Part shown: positions 26,950 through 35,514 of the stretch, piece by piece
How the letters are laid out: every line of letters begins with the position of its first letter
Numbering within the stretch: the stretch's first letter is position 1
Source of the DNA: Acidovorax sp. YS12
GTDB taxonomy: Bacteria > Pseudomonadota > Gammaproteobacteria > Burkholderiales > Burkholderiaceae_C
Reading direction: 5' to 3'
DNA length: 64,000 nucleotides
Assembly: GCA_021496925.1 (NCBI GenBank)
Contig: CP053915.1
Coordinates: 4,181,501 to 4,245,500 of the forward strand
Notes under the pieces: model-generated
Database searches by the model: none
Seen by the model: the letters and a program-made list of their open reading frames with translations, nothing else
What the model was told of the DNA's origin: nothing
Position numbers and translations under genes: made by a program

Positions 26950-28080
26950 ATGACCGTGCAAGCCTCCCCCGCCAGCGATGCCTGGTACCGCAGCGTCGAG
27001 AAAACCAGCCAGACCGACGACGAACGCATCCAGGACATCACCGTGCTCCCCCCTCCCGAACATCTGATCCGCTTCTTCCCCATCCGGGGCACCCAGGTGG
27101 AGTCGCTGATCACGCAGACCCGCCGCAGCATCCACGACATCATGGCCGGCCAGGACGACCGGCTGCTGGTCATCATCGGCCCCTGCTCGATCCACAGCCC
27201 CGAGGCGGCGCTGGACTATGCCCGCCGCCTGCAGCCGCTGCGCGAGCAGTACAAGGACAGCCTGGAAGTCGTGATGCGCGTGTACTTCGAGAAGCCGCGC
27301 ACCACCGTCGGCTGGAAGGGGCTGATCAACGACCCCTACCTCGACGAGAGCTACCGCATCGACGAGGGCCTGCGCATTGCGCGCCAGTTGCTCATCGAGA
27401 TCAACCGCCTGGGCATGCCCGCCGCGAGCGAGTTCCTCGACGTGATCTCGCCGCAGTACATCGGCGACCTGATCAGCTGGGGCGCCATCGGCGCGCGCAC
27501 CACCGAGAGCCAGGTGCACCGCGAGCTGGCCTCGGGCCTGTCGGCGCCGATCGGCTTCAAGAACGGTACGGACGGCAACATCCGCATTGCCACCGACGCG
27601 ATCCAGTCGGCCGGCCGCGGCCACCATTTCCTCTCGGTGCACAAGAACGGCCAGGTGGCCATCGTGCGCACCAACGGCAACCAGGACTGCCACGTCATCC
27701 TGCGCGGCGGCAAGGCGCCCAACTACGACGCCGCCAGCGTAGCCGCCGCCTGCAAGGACCTGGAGGCCGCCGGCCTGCCGTCCACCCTCATGGTCGATTG
27801 CAGCCACGCCAACAGCTCCAAGAAGCATGAAAAGCAACTGGACGTGGCCCGCGACATCGGCGCGCAGATCGCCGCGGGTTCGCGCAGCGTCTTCGGTGTG
27901 ATGGTGGAGAGCCACATCCACGCGGGGGCGCAGAAGTTCTCGCCGGGCAAGGACGATCCGCGTGCGCTGGAATATGGCAAGAGCATCACCGATGCCTGCC
28001 TGGGGTGGGACGACTCGGTCGCCTTGCTGCAGGCGCTTTCCACGGCCGTGCTGGCGCGGCGCAAGCTGCAAAGCGTGTAA
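26950..28080 (+). CDS. aroG: DAHP synthase, class I (AroF/G/H type)
   Basis: 3-deoxy-D-arabino-heptulosonate-7-phosphate synthase joins PEP and erythrose-4-phosphate, the entry to aromatic synthesis. The 376 residues contain LLVIIGPCSIHSPEAALDYA, EKPRTTVGWKGLINDPYLD, IGARTTESQVHRELASGLSAPIGFKNGTDGN and the metal-site DCSHANSSKKHEKQ, all AroFGH-like. It is somewhat longer than the E. coli enzymes at the N-terminus. Feedback specificity is not deducible. Upstream leader peptide and terminator suggest control by attenuation in response to aromatic tRNA charging. Confidence 0.95.
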   Translation: MTVQASPASDAWYRSVEKTSQTDDERIQDITVLPPPEHLIRFFPIRGTQVESLITQTRRSIHDIMAGQDDRLLVIIGPCSIHSPEAALDYARRLQPLREQYKDSLEVVMRVYFEKPRTTVGWKGLINDPYLDESYRIDEGLRIARQLLIEINRLGMPAASEFLDVISPQYIGDLISWGAIGARTTESQVHRELASGLSAPIGFKNGTDGNIRIATDAIQSAGRGHHFLSVHKNGQVAIVRTNGNQDCHVILRGGKAPNYDAASVAAACKDLEAAGLPSTLMVDCSHANSSKKHEKQLDVARDIGAQIAAGSRSVFGVMVESHIHAGAQKFSPGKDDPRALEYGKSITDACLGWDDSVALLQALSTAVLARRKLQSV

Positions 28081-28122
28081 GCTTGTTGTCCCTATCATCC
28101 ATTCTTCAAAGAGGGTTACCGC

Positions 28123-28434
28123 ATGCACAGCGAAGTCTCGGTGGCTTTGTCGCCCCAGCAGGAGTTCCGTTTCGACCTGGAGGGGCAAGAGCCTTTGTCC
28201 AACGAGGCCGCGCGCCGTTGGCTGGACGAACAGTTCACGCAACTGGAGTGCGAGCCGCTGCGCGCCAGCGGCAAGGTGCTGCTGGCCGACAAGGTGCTGG
28301 TGGTGGCACAGGCGGCCGGGCTGGCCCGGCTGTCCGACCCGCAGTGGGGCCAGACCTTCGCCAAGGCTGCCAGCGCCGCGCTGTCCAAGCCGGTGGTGCG
28401 GGTGGACGTTCAGGCCATGGCGGTGACGTTCTGA
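28123..28434 (+). CDS. Small unknown protein after aroG
   Basis: A 103-residue soluble protein (MHSEVSVALSPQQEFRFDLEGQEPLSNEAARRWLDEQFTQLE at the start), 42 bases after the DAHP synthase on the same strand and probably in its transcript. It contains SGKVLLADKVLVVAQAAG and ends in KPVVRVDVQAMAVTF. No recognised family, signal or membrane helix. Codon use looks like its neighbours, supporting a real gene. Confidence 0.7.
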   Translation: MHSEVSVALSPQQEFRFDLEGQEPLSNEAARRWLDEQFTQLECEPLRASGKVLLADKVLVVAQAAGLARLSDPQWGQTFAKAASAALSKPVVRVDVQAMAVTF

Positions 28435-28439
28435 AATCA

Positions 28440-28540
28440 AGCACCCCCTGAGTCGCCTTCGGCGCCTTCCCCCTCTCTCACGCTGCGCGTGGGAGGGGGA
28501 CGCAGCCAGTGCGGTGGGGCGGCCCTTGCACGGTTGCCGC
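28440..28540 (+). repeat. GC-rich hairpin repeat of a second type
   Basis: Begins CACCCCCTGAGTCGCC and contains CCCCCTCTCTCACGC paired with GCGTGGGAGGGGG (28470-28499), then GTGGGGCGGCCC. It lies between convergent genes and may serve as a barrier to transcription. The GGGGCGGCCC end recurs in the 37343-37418 element. Confidence 0.5.
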
Positions 28541-28572
28541 GCATGGGCCGCGCCGGTTTCATGCGATGCGCG

Positions 28573-30009
28573 CTATGGATAACTGAGTCCGGCGCCTGGG
28601 CCGGTACCGGCTCCCGCGCCTGCGGCGAGCGCGGCCAGCAGCAGGCCGTGCACGCCGCCGAAACCGCCGTTGCTCATGCACACGATGTGGTCGCCCGGCC
28701 GTGCGGCGGCGGCCAGTTGCGCCACCAGGCTGTGAATGTCCGCCGCCGTGTGGGCACGCTCTCCCAACGGGGCGAGTGCCGCCGCAGCATCCCAGTCCAG
28801 CCCTGCGGTGTGGCAGTACGCCTGGTCGGCGCTCTCCAGTGCCCAGGGCAGCTGGGCCTTCATGGCGCCGAGTTTCATGGTGTTGCTGCGCGGCTCGAAG
28901 GCCGCCAGGATGCGCTGGCCCGGCGGCAGGCGGCGGCGCAGCCCTTCGAGCGTCGTGCGTATCGCCGTGGGGTGGTGCGCGAAGTCGTCATATACCGCCA
29001 CGCCGCCCACGGTGCCGCGCAGCTCCATGCGGCGCTTGACGTTCTGAAAGCGCGCCAAGGCCTCGGCTGCCACGCCGGGGGGCACGCCGGCATGCTCGGC
29101 GCCGGCGATGGCTGCGAGTGCATTGAGCTGGTTGTGCGTGCCCGAGAGCTGCCATTCCACACGCGCCACGCTGGCGCCACCGCGCAGCACGTCGAACGCC
29201 TCGGGCGGGCCTTCGGCGCGGTAGTCGCTGCTGGCCGCGCCGAACGTGCGCTGCTCGCTCCAGCAGCCCTGGTGCAGCACGCGCGCCAGGCTTTCCTCCA
29301 GCCCATTGGCGATGATGCGGCCCGAGGCCGGCACGGTGCGCACGAGATGGTGGAATTGGCGTTCGATGGTGGCCAGATCGTCGAAGATGTCGGCGTGGTC
29401 GAACTCCAGGTTGTTGAGGATGGCGGTGCGCGGCCGGTAGTGCACGAACTTGCTGCGCTTGTCGAAAAAGGCGGTGTCGTATTCATCGGCCTCGATCACG
29501 AACCAGGGGCGCTCGCCGCTGTCGGTGACGGCAGGGCCCAGGCGGGCCGAAACGCCGAAGTCCAGCGGCACCCCGCCCACGAGAAAGCCCGGTGCCTTGC
29601 CCGCGCATTCCAGAATCCAGGCCAGCATCGAGGTGGTGGTGGTCTTGCCGTGGGTGCCCGCCACGGCCAGCACATGGCGGCCCTGCAGCACATGCTCGGC
29701 CAGCCACTGCGGGCCGCTGGTATAGGGCGCGCCGGCATCCAGGATGGCTTCCATCAGCGGGAACTTCGGGCTTCCGTCGGCCAGCCGCGCGCGGCTGACC
29801 ACGTTGCCAACCACGAAGACGTCGGGGCGAAGTGCCATCTGCCCGGCGTCGTAGCCTTCGACCAGCGCGATGCCCAGGGCGCGCAGCTGGTCGCTCATCG
29901 GGGGGTAGACGCCGGCGTCGCAGCCCGTGACCTTGTGGCCCGCCTCGCGTGCCAGCGCGGCCAGGCCGCCCATGAAGGTGCCGCAGATGCCCAGGATATG
30001 TATATGCAT
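28573..30009 (-). CDS. mpl: Mpl, murein tripeptide ligase
   Basis: Joins recycled L-Ala-gamma-D-Glu-meso-DAP to UDP-MurNAc, returning peptides from wall turnover. The 478 residues start MHIHILGICGTFMGGLAALA, with the Mur P-loop AGTHGKTTTTSMLAWILE, IEADEYDTAFFDKRSKFVHYRP (Mpl-type) and DDFAHHPTAIRTTLEGL in the third domain. The C-terminal tail is Ala/Gly-rich. Start at the ATG matching the MurC-like N-terminus. AmpD, elsewhere in this window, acts earlier in the same recycling route. Confidence 0.95.
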   Translation of the reverse strand: MHIHILGICGTFMGGLAALAREAGHKVTGCDAGVYPPMSDQLRALGIALVEGYDAGQMALRPDVFVVGNVVSRARLADGSPKFPLMEAILDAGAPYTSGPQWLAEHVLQGRHVLAVAGTHGKTTTTSMLAWILECAGKAPGFLVGGVPLDFGVSARLGPAVTDSGERPWFVIEADEYDTAFFDKRSKFVHYRPRTAILNNLEFDHADIFDDLATIERQFHHLVRTVPASGRIIANGLEESLARVLHQGCWSEQRTFGAASSDYRAEGPPEAFDVLRGGASVARVEWQLSGTHNQLNALAAIAGAEHAGVPPGVAAEALARFQNVKRRMELRGTVGGVAVYDDFAHHPTAIRTTLEGLRRRLPPGQRILAAFEPRSNTMKLGAMKAQLPWALESADQAYCHTAGLDWDAAAALAPLGERAHTAADIHSLVAQLAAAARPGDHIVCMSNGGFGGVHGLLLAALAAGAGAGTGPGAGLSYP

Positions 30010-30024
30010 GGGGGCGATTCTACG

Positions 30025-30089
30025 TTTGCAATGAAAAAGTCTCGCAGCGCAGGCTGGTATTGCGCTGGTAGCTATCAATTTCAGAGTTT
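30025..30089 (-). repeat. Dispersed 60-bp repeat, copy 7 (upstream of mpl)
   Basis: Minus-strand pattern CTCTGAAATTGATAGCTACC, AGCGCAATACCAGC, TGCGCTGCGAGAC, TTTTTCATTG. It sits in the divergent space between mpl and the gene at 30161, 15 bases from the mpl start. Confidence 0.75.
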
Positions 30090-30160
30090 GAGGGTATTCG
30101 CGTGCCATGGTGGCGGCTTGGCGCGACAATCTTCGCGGTTGCTGCCGAACAGGGGGGCTC

Positions 30161-30757
30161 ATGCACAACACCACCACTGCCGAGATTGCCAACGCCGCTG
30201 CCCGCCTGGTGGTGGAGGAGGGGCTTGACTGGGGCTCGGCCAAGCGCCGCGCCGTGCGCGACCTGGGGCTGCCCGCCCGCACGGCGCTGCCGGACAACGA
30301 CCAGGTGGAAGACGCGGTGCGCGAATACATCGCGCTGTTCTGCGCCGACACGCAGCCGGGCGAGCTGCTGGCGCTGCGGCGCCTGGCGCTGGTGTGGATG
30401 GAGCGGCTGGCGGCCTTCCGTCCGCATCTCACGGGTGCCGTCTGGCATGGCACGGCCACGCGGCTCTCGGATATTTACCTGCAGTTGTTCTGCGATGACT
30501 GCAAGTCTGCCGAAATTGCCTTGATCGACCACCATGTGGACTATGAGCCGCGCACGGTCACGGGTTTTCATGGCGAGAGTGTCGAGGCGCTGACGCTGGG
30601 CGCCATGTGTCCCGAGCTGCAAACCATGGTGGGCGTGCATCTGCTGGTCTATGACCTGGATGATCTGCGTGGCGCATTGCGTCCCGATTCCCGCGGGCGG
30701 CTGCCGCGCGGCGACATCGCAGCCGTGCGCCGGCTGGTGCAGGAGACGGCGGCATGA
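30161..30757 (+). CDS. Unknown conserved-looking protein next to mpl
   Basis: A 198-residue soluble protein starting MHNTTTAEIANAAARLVVEEGLDWGSAKRRAVRDLGLP. The middle segment VEDAVREYIALFCADTQPGELLALRRLALVWMERLAAFRPHL is helical, and DIYLQLFCDDCKSAEIALIDHHVDYE follows. I do not recognise the family. The ATG at 30161 has AGGGGGG seven bases upstream. It overlaps the following thioredoxin-like gene by ATGA, so both are translated together, and it diverges from mpl. Confidence 0.75.
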   Translation: MHNTTTAEIANAAARLVVEEGLDWGSAKRRAVRDLGLPARTALPDNDQVEDAVREYIALFCADTQPGELLALRRLALVWMERLAAFRPHLTGAVWHGTATRLSDIYLQLFCDDCKSAEIALIDHHVDYEPRTVTGFHGESVEALTLGAMCPELQTMVGVHLLVYDLDDLRGALRPDSRGRLPRGDIAAVRRLVQETAA

Positions 30758-31317
30758 AGGACGCAATGGATACCACCGCCGCCGTCAGCGCTACGCGCAG
30801 GCGCTGGCTGTATGCCGGGGTTGCCGTGGCCGCCGCTGGTGGCGGTGCCACGCTGGCGTGGCGGCACCTGCAGCCAGAGGCGCTGGCGCTGGCGCCGGGG
30901 CCGGAGGCGAACCTGTGGAGCCAGTCCTTCGTCACCCCGGAGGGCTCACCCTTGGCGATGGCGGCCTTCAGGGGGCGTCCGCTGGTACTCAACTTCTGGG
31001 CGACATGGTGCCCGCCCTGCATCGAGGAACTGCCTTTGCTCAATCGCTTCTACGGCGAACGCAAGGCCCAGGGCTGGCAGGTGCTGGGGGTGGCGGTGGA
31101 CCAGACGCCCGCTGTGCGTAAATTCCTGGAGAAACTGCCCCTGGAGTATCCCGTCGCCATTGCCACTTCGGGAGGGATGCAACTGGGCCGCGCGCTCGGG
31201 AATCTGCAGGGCGGGCTGCCCTTCACCGTCGTGCTGGGCGCGGATGGGCGCATCCGGCACCGTAAAATCGGTCAGGTCCAGGCGCAGGATCTGGCCCGCT
31301 GGGCCGATCCGGTTTGA
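30754..31317 (+). CDS. TlpA/ResA-like membrane-anchored thioredoxin
   Basis: A 187-residue envelope thiol-disulfide protein. N-terminal anchor RRRWLYAGVAVAAAGGGATLAW (about 16-37), then a thioredoxin fold with LVLNFWATWCPPCIEELPLLNRF; the redox motif WCPPC is near 90. The cis-Pro region appears as GGLPFTVVLGADG. Probably reduces periplasmic thiols, e.g. in cytochrome c maturation or metal delivery; no cytochrome gene is adjacent. It overlaps the upstream unknown gene by four bases. Confidence 0.88.
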   Translation: MKDAMDTTAAVSATRRRWLYAGVAVAAAGGGATLAWRHLQPEALALAPGPEANLWSQSFVTPEGSPLAMAAFRGRPLVLNFWATWCPPCIEELPLLNRFYGERKAQGWQVLGVAVDQTPAVRKFLEKLPLEYPVAIATSGGMQLGRALGNLQGGLPFTVVLGADGRIRHRKIGQVQAQDLARWADPV

Positions 31318-31441
31318 TCCAGATGCCTTGGCGGTGCAGATTTCCATTCCGACGTTGATGAAAAATGGGGTCCGATGGCAGAAATAGGGTGAAATTGGAG
31401 TACATTCGCGCCCTATTCCGTTTTTAGCCGTTGGAGACCCC

Positions 31442-31891
31442 ATGGATTTGCGAAAACTCAAGACCCTGATTGACCTGGTTTCCGAGTCGAATGTGTCGGA
31501 GCTGGAAATCACCGAGGCAGAGGGCAAGGTACGCATCGTCAAGGGCGGCGGCGCGGTCGTGCAGCAGTTCGTCGCGGCGCCCATGCAGGCCCCGGTGGCC
31601 CAGGCGCCTGCTGCGGGCGCGGCCGTCCCCGAGCTGCCAGCCCCCCCCGCGCCTGCGGGCCATGTGATCAAGTCGCCCATGGTCGGCACGTTCTACCGGG
31701 CCGCCAGCCCCGGCGCCAAGCCCTTCGTGGATGTGGGCAGCCAGGTCAAGGAAGGCGATACCGTCTGCATCATCGAAGCCATGAAGATCCTCAACGAGAT
31801 CGAGGCCGACAAGTCGGGTACGGTGACCCGCATCCTGGGCGAGAACGGCCAGGCGGTCGAGTACGGTCAGCCGCTGTTCGTCATCGAGTGA
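31442..31891 (+). CDS. accB: AccB, biotin carboxyl carrier protein
   Basis: Carries CO2 on biotin for acetyl-CoA carboxylase, the first step of fatty-acid synthesis. The 149 residues have an N-terminal helix-rich part (MDLRKLKTLIDLVSESNVSELEITE), a Pro/Ala-rich linker at about 48-75, and the biotinyl domain with EAMKILNEIEADKSG; the Lys of EAMK is biotinylated. Standard length. accC follows after 108 bases, so they are likely one operon. GGAG precedes the ATG. Confidence 0.97.
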   Translation: MDLRKLKTLIDLVSESNVSELEITEAEGKVRIVKGGGAVVQQFVAAPMQAPVAQAPAAGAAVPELPAPPAPAGHVIKSPMVGTFYRAASPGAKPFVDVGSQVKEGDTVCIIEAMKILNEIEADKSGTVTRILGENGQAVEYGQPLFVIE

Positions 31892-31999
31892 TGCCGGGGC
31901 GCCGCCGCGGGCGGCCTGGCCGCTTCCTTCTTCTTTCGCGGAGGGTGCCGCGCCTGTTTCATGCGTCGCTGGTGATGCGATGCCTCATGGAAAACGGAT

Positions 32000-33349
32000 A
32001 TGTTTAAAAAAATCCTCGTTGCCAACCGCGGCGAAATTGCCTTGCGCATCCAGCGCGCATGCCGCGAGCTGGGCGTGAAGGCCGTGATGGTCTATTCCGA
32101 GGCCGACCGCGACGCCAAGTACGTCAAGCTGGCCGAAGAGGCGGTGTGCATCGGCCCGGCGCCCTCGCCGCTGTCGTACCTGAACATGCCGGCCATCATC
32201 TCGGCGGCCGAAGTCACCGACGCCGAGGCCATCCACCCGGGATACGGCTTCCTGGCAGAAAACGCCGACTTCGCCGAGCGTGTGGAAAAGAGCGGCTTCC
32301 AGTTCATCGGCCCCACGCCCGAGTCGATCCGCATCATGGGCGACAAGGTGTCGGCCAAGCAGGCCATGATCCGCGCTGGCGTGCCCTGCGTGCCCGGCTC
32401 CGAGGGCGAGCTGCCCGACGACCCGGTGCAGATCCGCCGCATCGCGAAGGCCATCGGCTACCCCGTCATCATCAAGGCGGCGGGCGGCGGCGGCGGGCGC
32501 GGCATGCGCGTGGTGCATACCGAGGCGGCGCTGGTCAATGCGGTGCAGATGACCAAGGCCGAGGCAGGCGTGGCCTTCGGCAACCCGGCCGTCTACATGG
32601 AGAAGTACCTCCAGAACCCGCGTCACATCGAAATCCAGGTGATGGCCGACAAGTTCAAGAACGCCGTGTACCTGGGCGAGCGCGACTGCTCCATGCAGCG
32701 CCGCCACCAGAAGGTGATCGAGGAGGCGCCGGCCCCGGGCATCGCGCGCAAGCTGATCGAGCGCATCGGCGAGCGCTGCGTCGCGGCCTGCAAGAAGATC
32801 GGCTACCGGGGCGCGGGCACGTTCGAGTTCCTGTACGAGAACGGCGAGTTCTACTTCATCGAGATGAACACGCGCGTGCAGGTGGAGCACCCGGTGACCG
32901 AGCTGATCACCGGCGTGGACATCGTGAAGACGCAGATCATGGTGGCCGCTGGGGAGAAGCTGCCCTTCACCCAGCGCCAGATCGAGATCCGTGGCCATGC
33001 CATCGAGTGCCGGGTGAACGCCGAGGATCCGTACAAGTTCACCCCCTCGCCGGGCCGCATCACCATGTGGCACATGCCCGGCGGCCCCGGCGTGCGCGTG
33101 GACTCGCACGTCTACAACAATTACTTCGTGCCGCCCAACTACGACTCGATGATCGGCAAGATCATCGTGCATGGCGATACGCGCGAACAGGCGCTGGCGC
33201 GCATGCGCACGGCGCTGTCCGAGACCGTGGTCGAGGGCATCAGCACCAACGTGCCGCTGCACCAGGAACTGATGGTGGACGCCAATTTCACCGCCGGCGG
33301 CACCAACATCCATTACCTGGAAGAGTGGCTGTCGCAGCACAAGCGCTGA
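32000..33349 (+). CDS. accC: AccC, biotin carboxylase
   Basis: ATP-dependent carboxylation of biotin on AccB. The 449 residues start MFKKILVANRGEIALRIQRACRELG. The ATP-grasp glycine loop is KAAGGGGGRGMRVV near 160-170, FIEMNTRVQVEHPVTE is the catalytic/ATP region (near 275-290), and a C-terminal domain follows. Length matches the family. A strong terminator lies after it. Confidence 0.98.
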   Translation: MFKKILVANRGEIALRIQRACRELGVKAVMVYSEADRDAKYVKLAEEAVCIGPAPSPLSYLNMPAIISAAEVTDAEAIHPGYGFLAENADFAERVEKSGFQFIGPTPESIRIMGDKVSAKQAMIRAGVPCVPGSEGELPDDPVQIRRIAKAIGYPVIIKAAGGGGGRGMRVVHTEAALVNAVQMTKAEAGVAFGNPAVYMEKYLQNPRHIEIQVMADKFKNAVYLGERDCSMQRRHQKVIEEAPAPGIARKLIERIGERCVAACKKIGYRGAGTFEFLYENGEFYFIEMNTRVQVEHPVTELITGVDIVKTQIMVAAGEKLPFTQRQIEIRGHAIECRVNAEDPYKFTPSPGRITMWHMPGGPGVRVDSHVYNNYFVPPNYDSMIGKIIVHGDTREQALARMRTALSETVVEGISTNVPLHQELMVDANFTAGGTNIHYLEEWLSQHKR

Positions 33350-33370
33350 TGGCCTTGCCGCCATTGCCCC

Positions 33371-33411
33371 GCTGGCCTGCGTGTTCGCGCGCAGGCCAGC
33401 TTTTCGTTTTT
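33371..33411 (+). terminator. Rho-independent terminator after accC
   Basis: Stem GCTGGCCTGCG / CGCAGGCCAGC around a short loop, then TTTTCGTTTTT. It separates accBC from prmA, whose AGGAG-ATG follows at once. Confidence 0.88.
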
Positions 33412-33425
33412 GCCAGGAGCCGTTG

Positions 33426-34313
33426 ATGTTTGAGTTGAGCCTGCTGTGTCCCGAGGACAGGGTCGAAGACCTGAGCGACGCCCTGGACGCCCTGGATGCC
33501 CTGAGCGTGTCGGTGGAGGACGCCGATGCGCAGACCGAGGCCGAACAGGCCCTGTTCGGCGAGCCCGGCATGCCGCCGCCGCGCGAGGGCTGGCAGCGCA
33601 GCCGCATCGTGGCCTTGTTCACGGCCCGTGAAGGCGCCGAGGAGGCGCAGCGGCTCCTGGAGGCCCAGGAGTTCTTTGCCGGCTGCCAGGTGCTGGGCAT
33701 CGTGCCGGTGCAGGACCAGGACTGGGTGCGCCTGACGCAGTCGCAGTTCACCCCGGTGGAGATCACGCCGGACTTCTGGATCGTGCCCACCTGGCACGAC
33801 CTGCCCGCGCAGGCGCGCACCAGCATCCGCCTGGACCCGGGCCTGGCCTTCGGCACGGGCACGCACCCGACCACGCGCATGTGCCTGCGCTGGATCGCGC
33901 GCCAGGGCGGCGCGCAGGGCCTGGGGTGCGTGCTGGACTACGGTTGCGGCTCCGGCATCCTGGCCATTGGCGCCGCCAAGCACGGCGCCGTGAATATTGA
34001 CGCCGTCGATATCGACCCGGCCGCCGTGGATTCGACGCGGCTCAACGCGCAGGCCAATGGCGTGCAACTGCACGCCGGGCTGCCCGAGCAGGCCCAGGGT
34101 CTGTACCAGACCGTGCTGGCCAATATCCTGGCCACCCCCTTGAAGGTGCTGGCGCCGCTGCTGTGCGCCCATGTGGCGCAGGGTGGCCACCTGGTGCTGG
34201 CCGGGATCCTGGAGCGGCAGGCCGAGGAACTGCAGCAGGCCTACGCGCCGTGGCTGCGGCTCGTGGTGTCCGACCGCGAGGATGGCTGGATCCTGATGAC
34301 GGCGGTGCGCTAA
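33426..34313 (+). CDS. prmA: PrmA, ribosomal protein L11 methyltransferase
   Basis: SAM-dependent trimethylation of ribosomal protein L11. The 295 residues have an N-terminal L11-binding domain starting MFELSLLCPEDRVEDLSDAL. The methyltransferase domain shows LDPGLAFGTGTHPTTRMCL, VLDYGCGSGILAIGAAKHGA (SAM motif I) and LANILATPLKVLAPLL. The ATG at 33426 has AGGAG upstream; the longer frame from 33381 lies in the terminator and is rejected. Confidence 0.96.
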   Translation: MFELSLLCPEDRVEDLSDALDALDALSVSVEDADAQTEAEQALFGEPGMPPPREGWQRSRIVALFTAREGAEEAQRLLEAQEFFAGCQVLGIVPVQDQDWVRLTQSQFTPVEITPDFWIVPTWHDLPAQARTSIRLDPGLAFGTGTHPTTRMCLRWIARQGGAQGLGCVLDYGCGSGILAIGAAKHGAVNIDAVDIDPAAVDSTRLNAQANGVQLHAGLPEQAQGLYQTVLANILATPLKVLAPLLCAHVAQGGHLVLAGILERQAEELQQAYAPWLRLVVSDREDGWILMTAVR

Positions 34314-34347
34314 CCGTACGCGGGGTGGTTCCTACAATGCCGAGCCG

Positions 34348-35487
34348 ATGAGCCAGATCACCTGCTGCCCTTCCTGCGGAACGAAGTTCAAGGTCGTCGC
34401 GGACCAGCTGCGCATTTCCGAGGGCTGGGTGCGGTGCGGCCAGTGCAAGGAAATATTCGACGCATCGGCCCACATGCAGGCCGTCGTCGCGGCACCGCTG
34501 TTGCCGGACTTCCCGCTCGAAGAAGGGGCAGTTGCGCATGCCGCGCCCGTGGTGCCTGCGCCCGCGCCGGAGCCCGTCGCGCCCCTGCTGGAGGTGCCCG
34601 GGCCGGTGGTGCCCGCCTTTCTCGCGGTGCCTGCGCCACCGCCCGTGGCCGTGGCCGTGGTGGAGCCCGCGGAGCCCATGCCGGCCGAGGCCGAGGCGGT
34701 TCCCGAGGAGGCCCCTGCGCTGGCGCCGGAAGTGCCGGAGGTGGCGGAGGCGCCCGCCGAGGACGCGCTGGAATTCCCGGCGCTCCTGCCCGTGGATCCA
34801 TGGGTGCAGGAGATACCGCAAGAAGCTTCCGCCGAGGTGCCCGGCGAACCGGCCGGCGATGCCGTGCCGGCCACTGCACCGCCGGCCGTGCCTGCGGCTG
34901 CTACCCCGCCTGCTCCGGTGCAGCCGCCCCCCTCCAGCGAGGAGGAAGACGTGGACGGAGACGCTACCCCCGAGCCCGGCTTCGTGCGCGCGGCGCGGCG
35001 CCAGGCGTTCTGGCACAGCGCGGGCGTGCGCTTCGTGCTGCTGCTGCTGTGCCTGGCGGCGCTGGCCGGGCTGGCCGCGCAAATGGCCGTGCACCAGCGC
35101 AATGCGCTGGCCGCCGCGCAGCCACAGCTGCGCCCGTGGCTGGAACTGGCGTGTGCCCGGCTCGGCTGCGCCATCGGCCCGGACCGGCGCATCGCAGTCG
35201 TGGCCATCGACAGCTCCGGTTTCGTCAAGGCCGGGCGCGGCGACTCCTACCAATTGACACTGGCGATCAAGAACCTCTCCGGCGCGGCCGTGGCGATGCC
35301 CGCCGTCGAGCTGACCCTGACCGATGCGCAGGATCAGGCCGTGCTGCGCCGCGTGCTGCTGCCCGCCGAGCTGGAAGCGCCCGTGGAGCTGGCCGCGCAT
35401 GGCGAATGGAGTGGCCAGACCATGGTGGTGCTGGCCGGGCCCGCGCTGCGCTTGTCGGGCTACCGCGTGCTGGCCTTCTATCCCTGA
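34348..35487 (+). CDS. Zinc-ribbon membrane protein (DUF3426-like)
   Basis: A 379-residue protein. The N-terminal MJ0042-type zinc ribbon reads CCPSCGTKFKVVADQLRISEGWVRCGQCKEIF (two Cys pairs). A long low-complexity linker rich in Pro, Ala, Glu and Val covers about 50-205. One membrane helix lies near 228-250 (FVLLLLCLAALAGLAAQMAV), and a C-terminal beta-rich domain follows that fits DUF3426. The zinc ribbon would face the cytoplasm and the C-terminal domain the periplasm. Function unknown. TACAAT at 34333 may be a -10. Confidence 0.85.
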   Translation: MSQITCCPSCGTKFKVVADQLRISEGWVRCGQCKEIFDASAHMQAVVAAPLLPDFPLEEGAVAHAAPVVPAPAPEPVAPLLEVPGPVVPAFLAVPAPPPVAVAVVEPAEPMPAEAEAVPEEAPALAPEVPEVAEAPAEDALEFPALLPVDPWVQEIPQEASAEVPGEPAGDAVPATAPPAVPAAATPPAPVQPPPSSEEEDVDGDATPEPGFVRAARRQAFWHSAGVRFVLLLLCLAALAGLAAQMAVHQRNALAAAQPQLRPWLELACARLGCAIGPDRRIAVVAIDSSGFVKAGRGDSYQLTLAIKNLSGAAVAMPAVELTLTDAQDQAVLRRVLLPAELEAPVELAAHGEWSGQTMVVLAGPALRLSGYRVLAFYP

Positions 35488-35514
35488 TTTTTTATTTGAC
35501 TGGACACACAAGAA

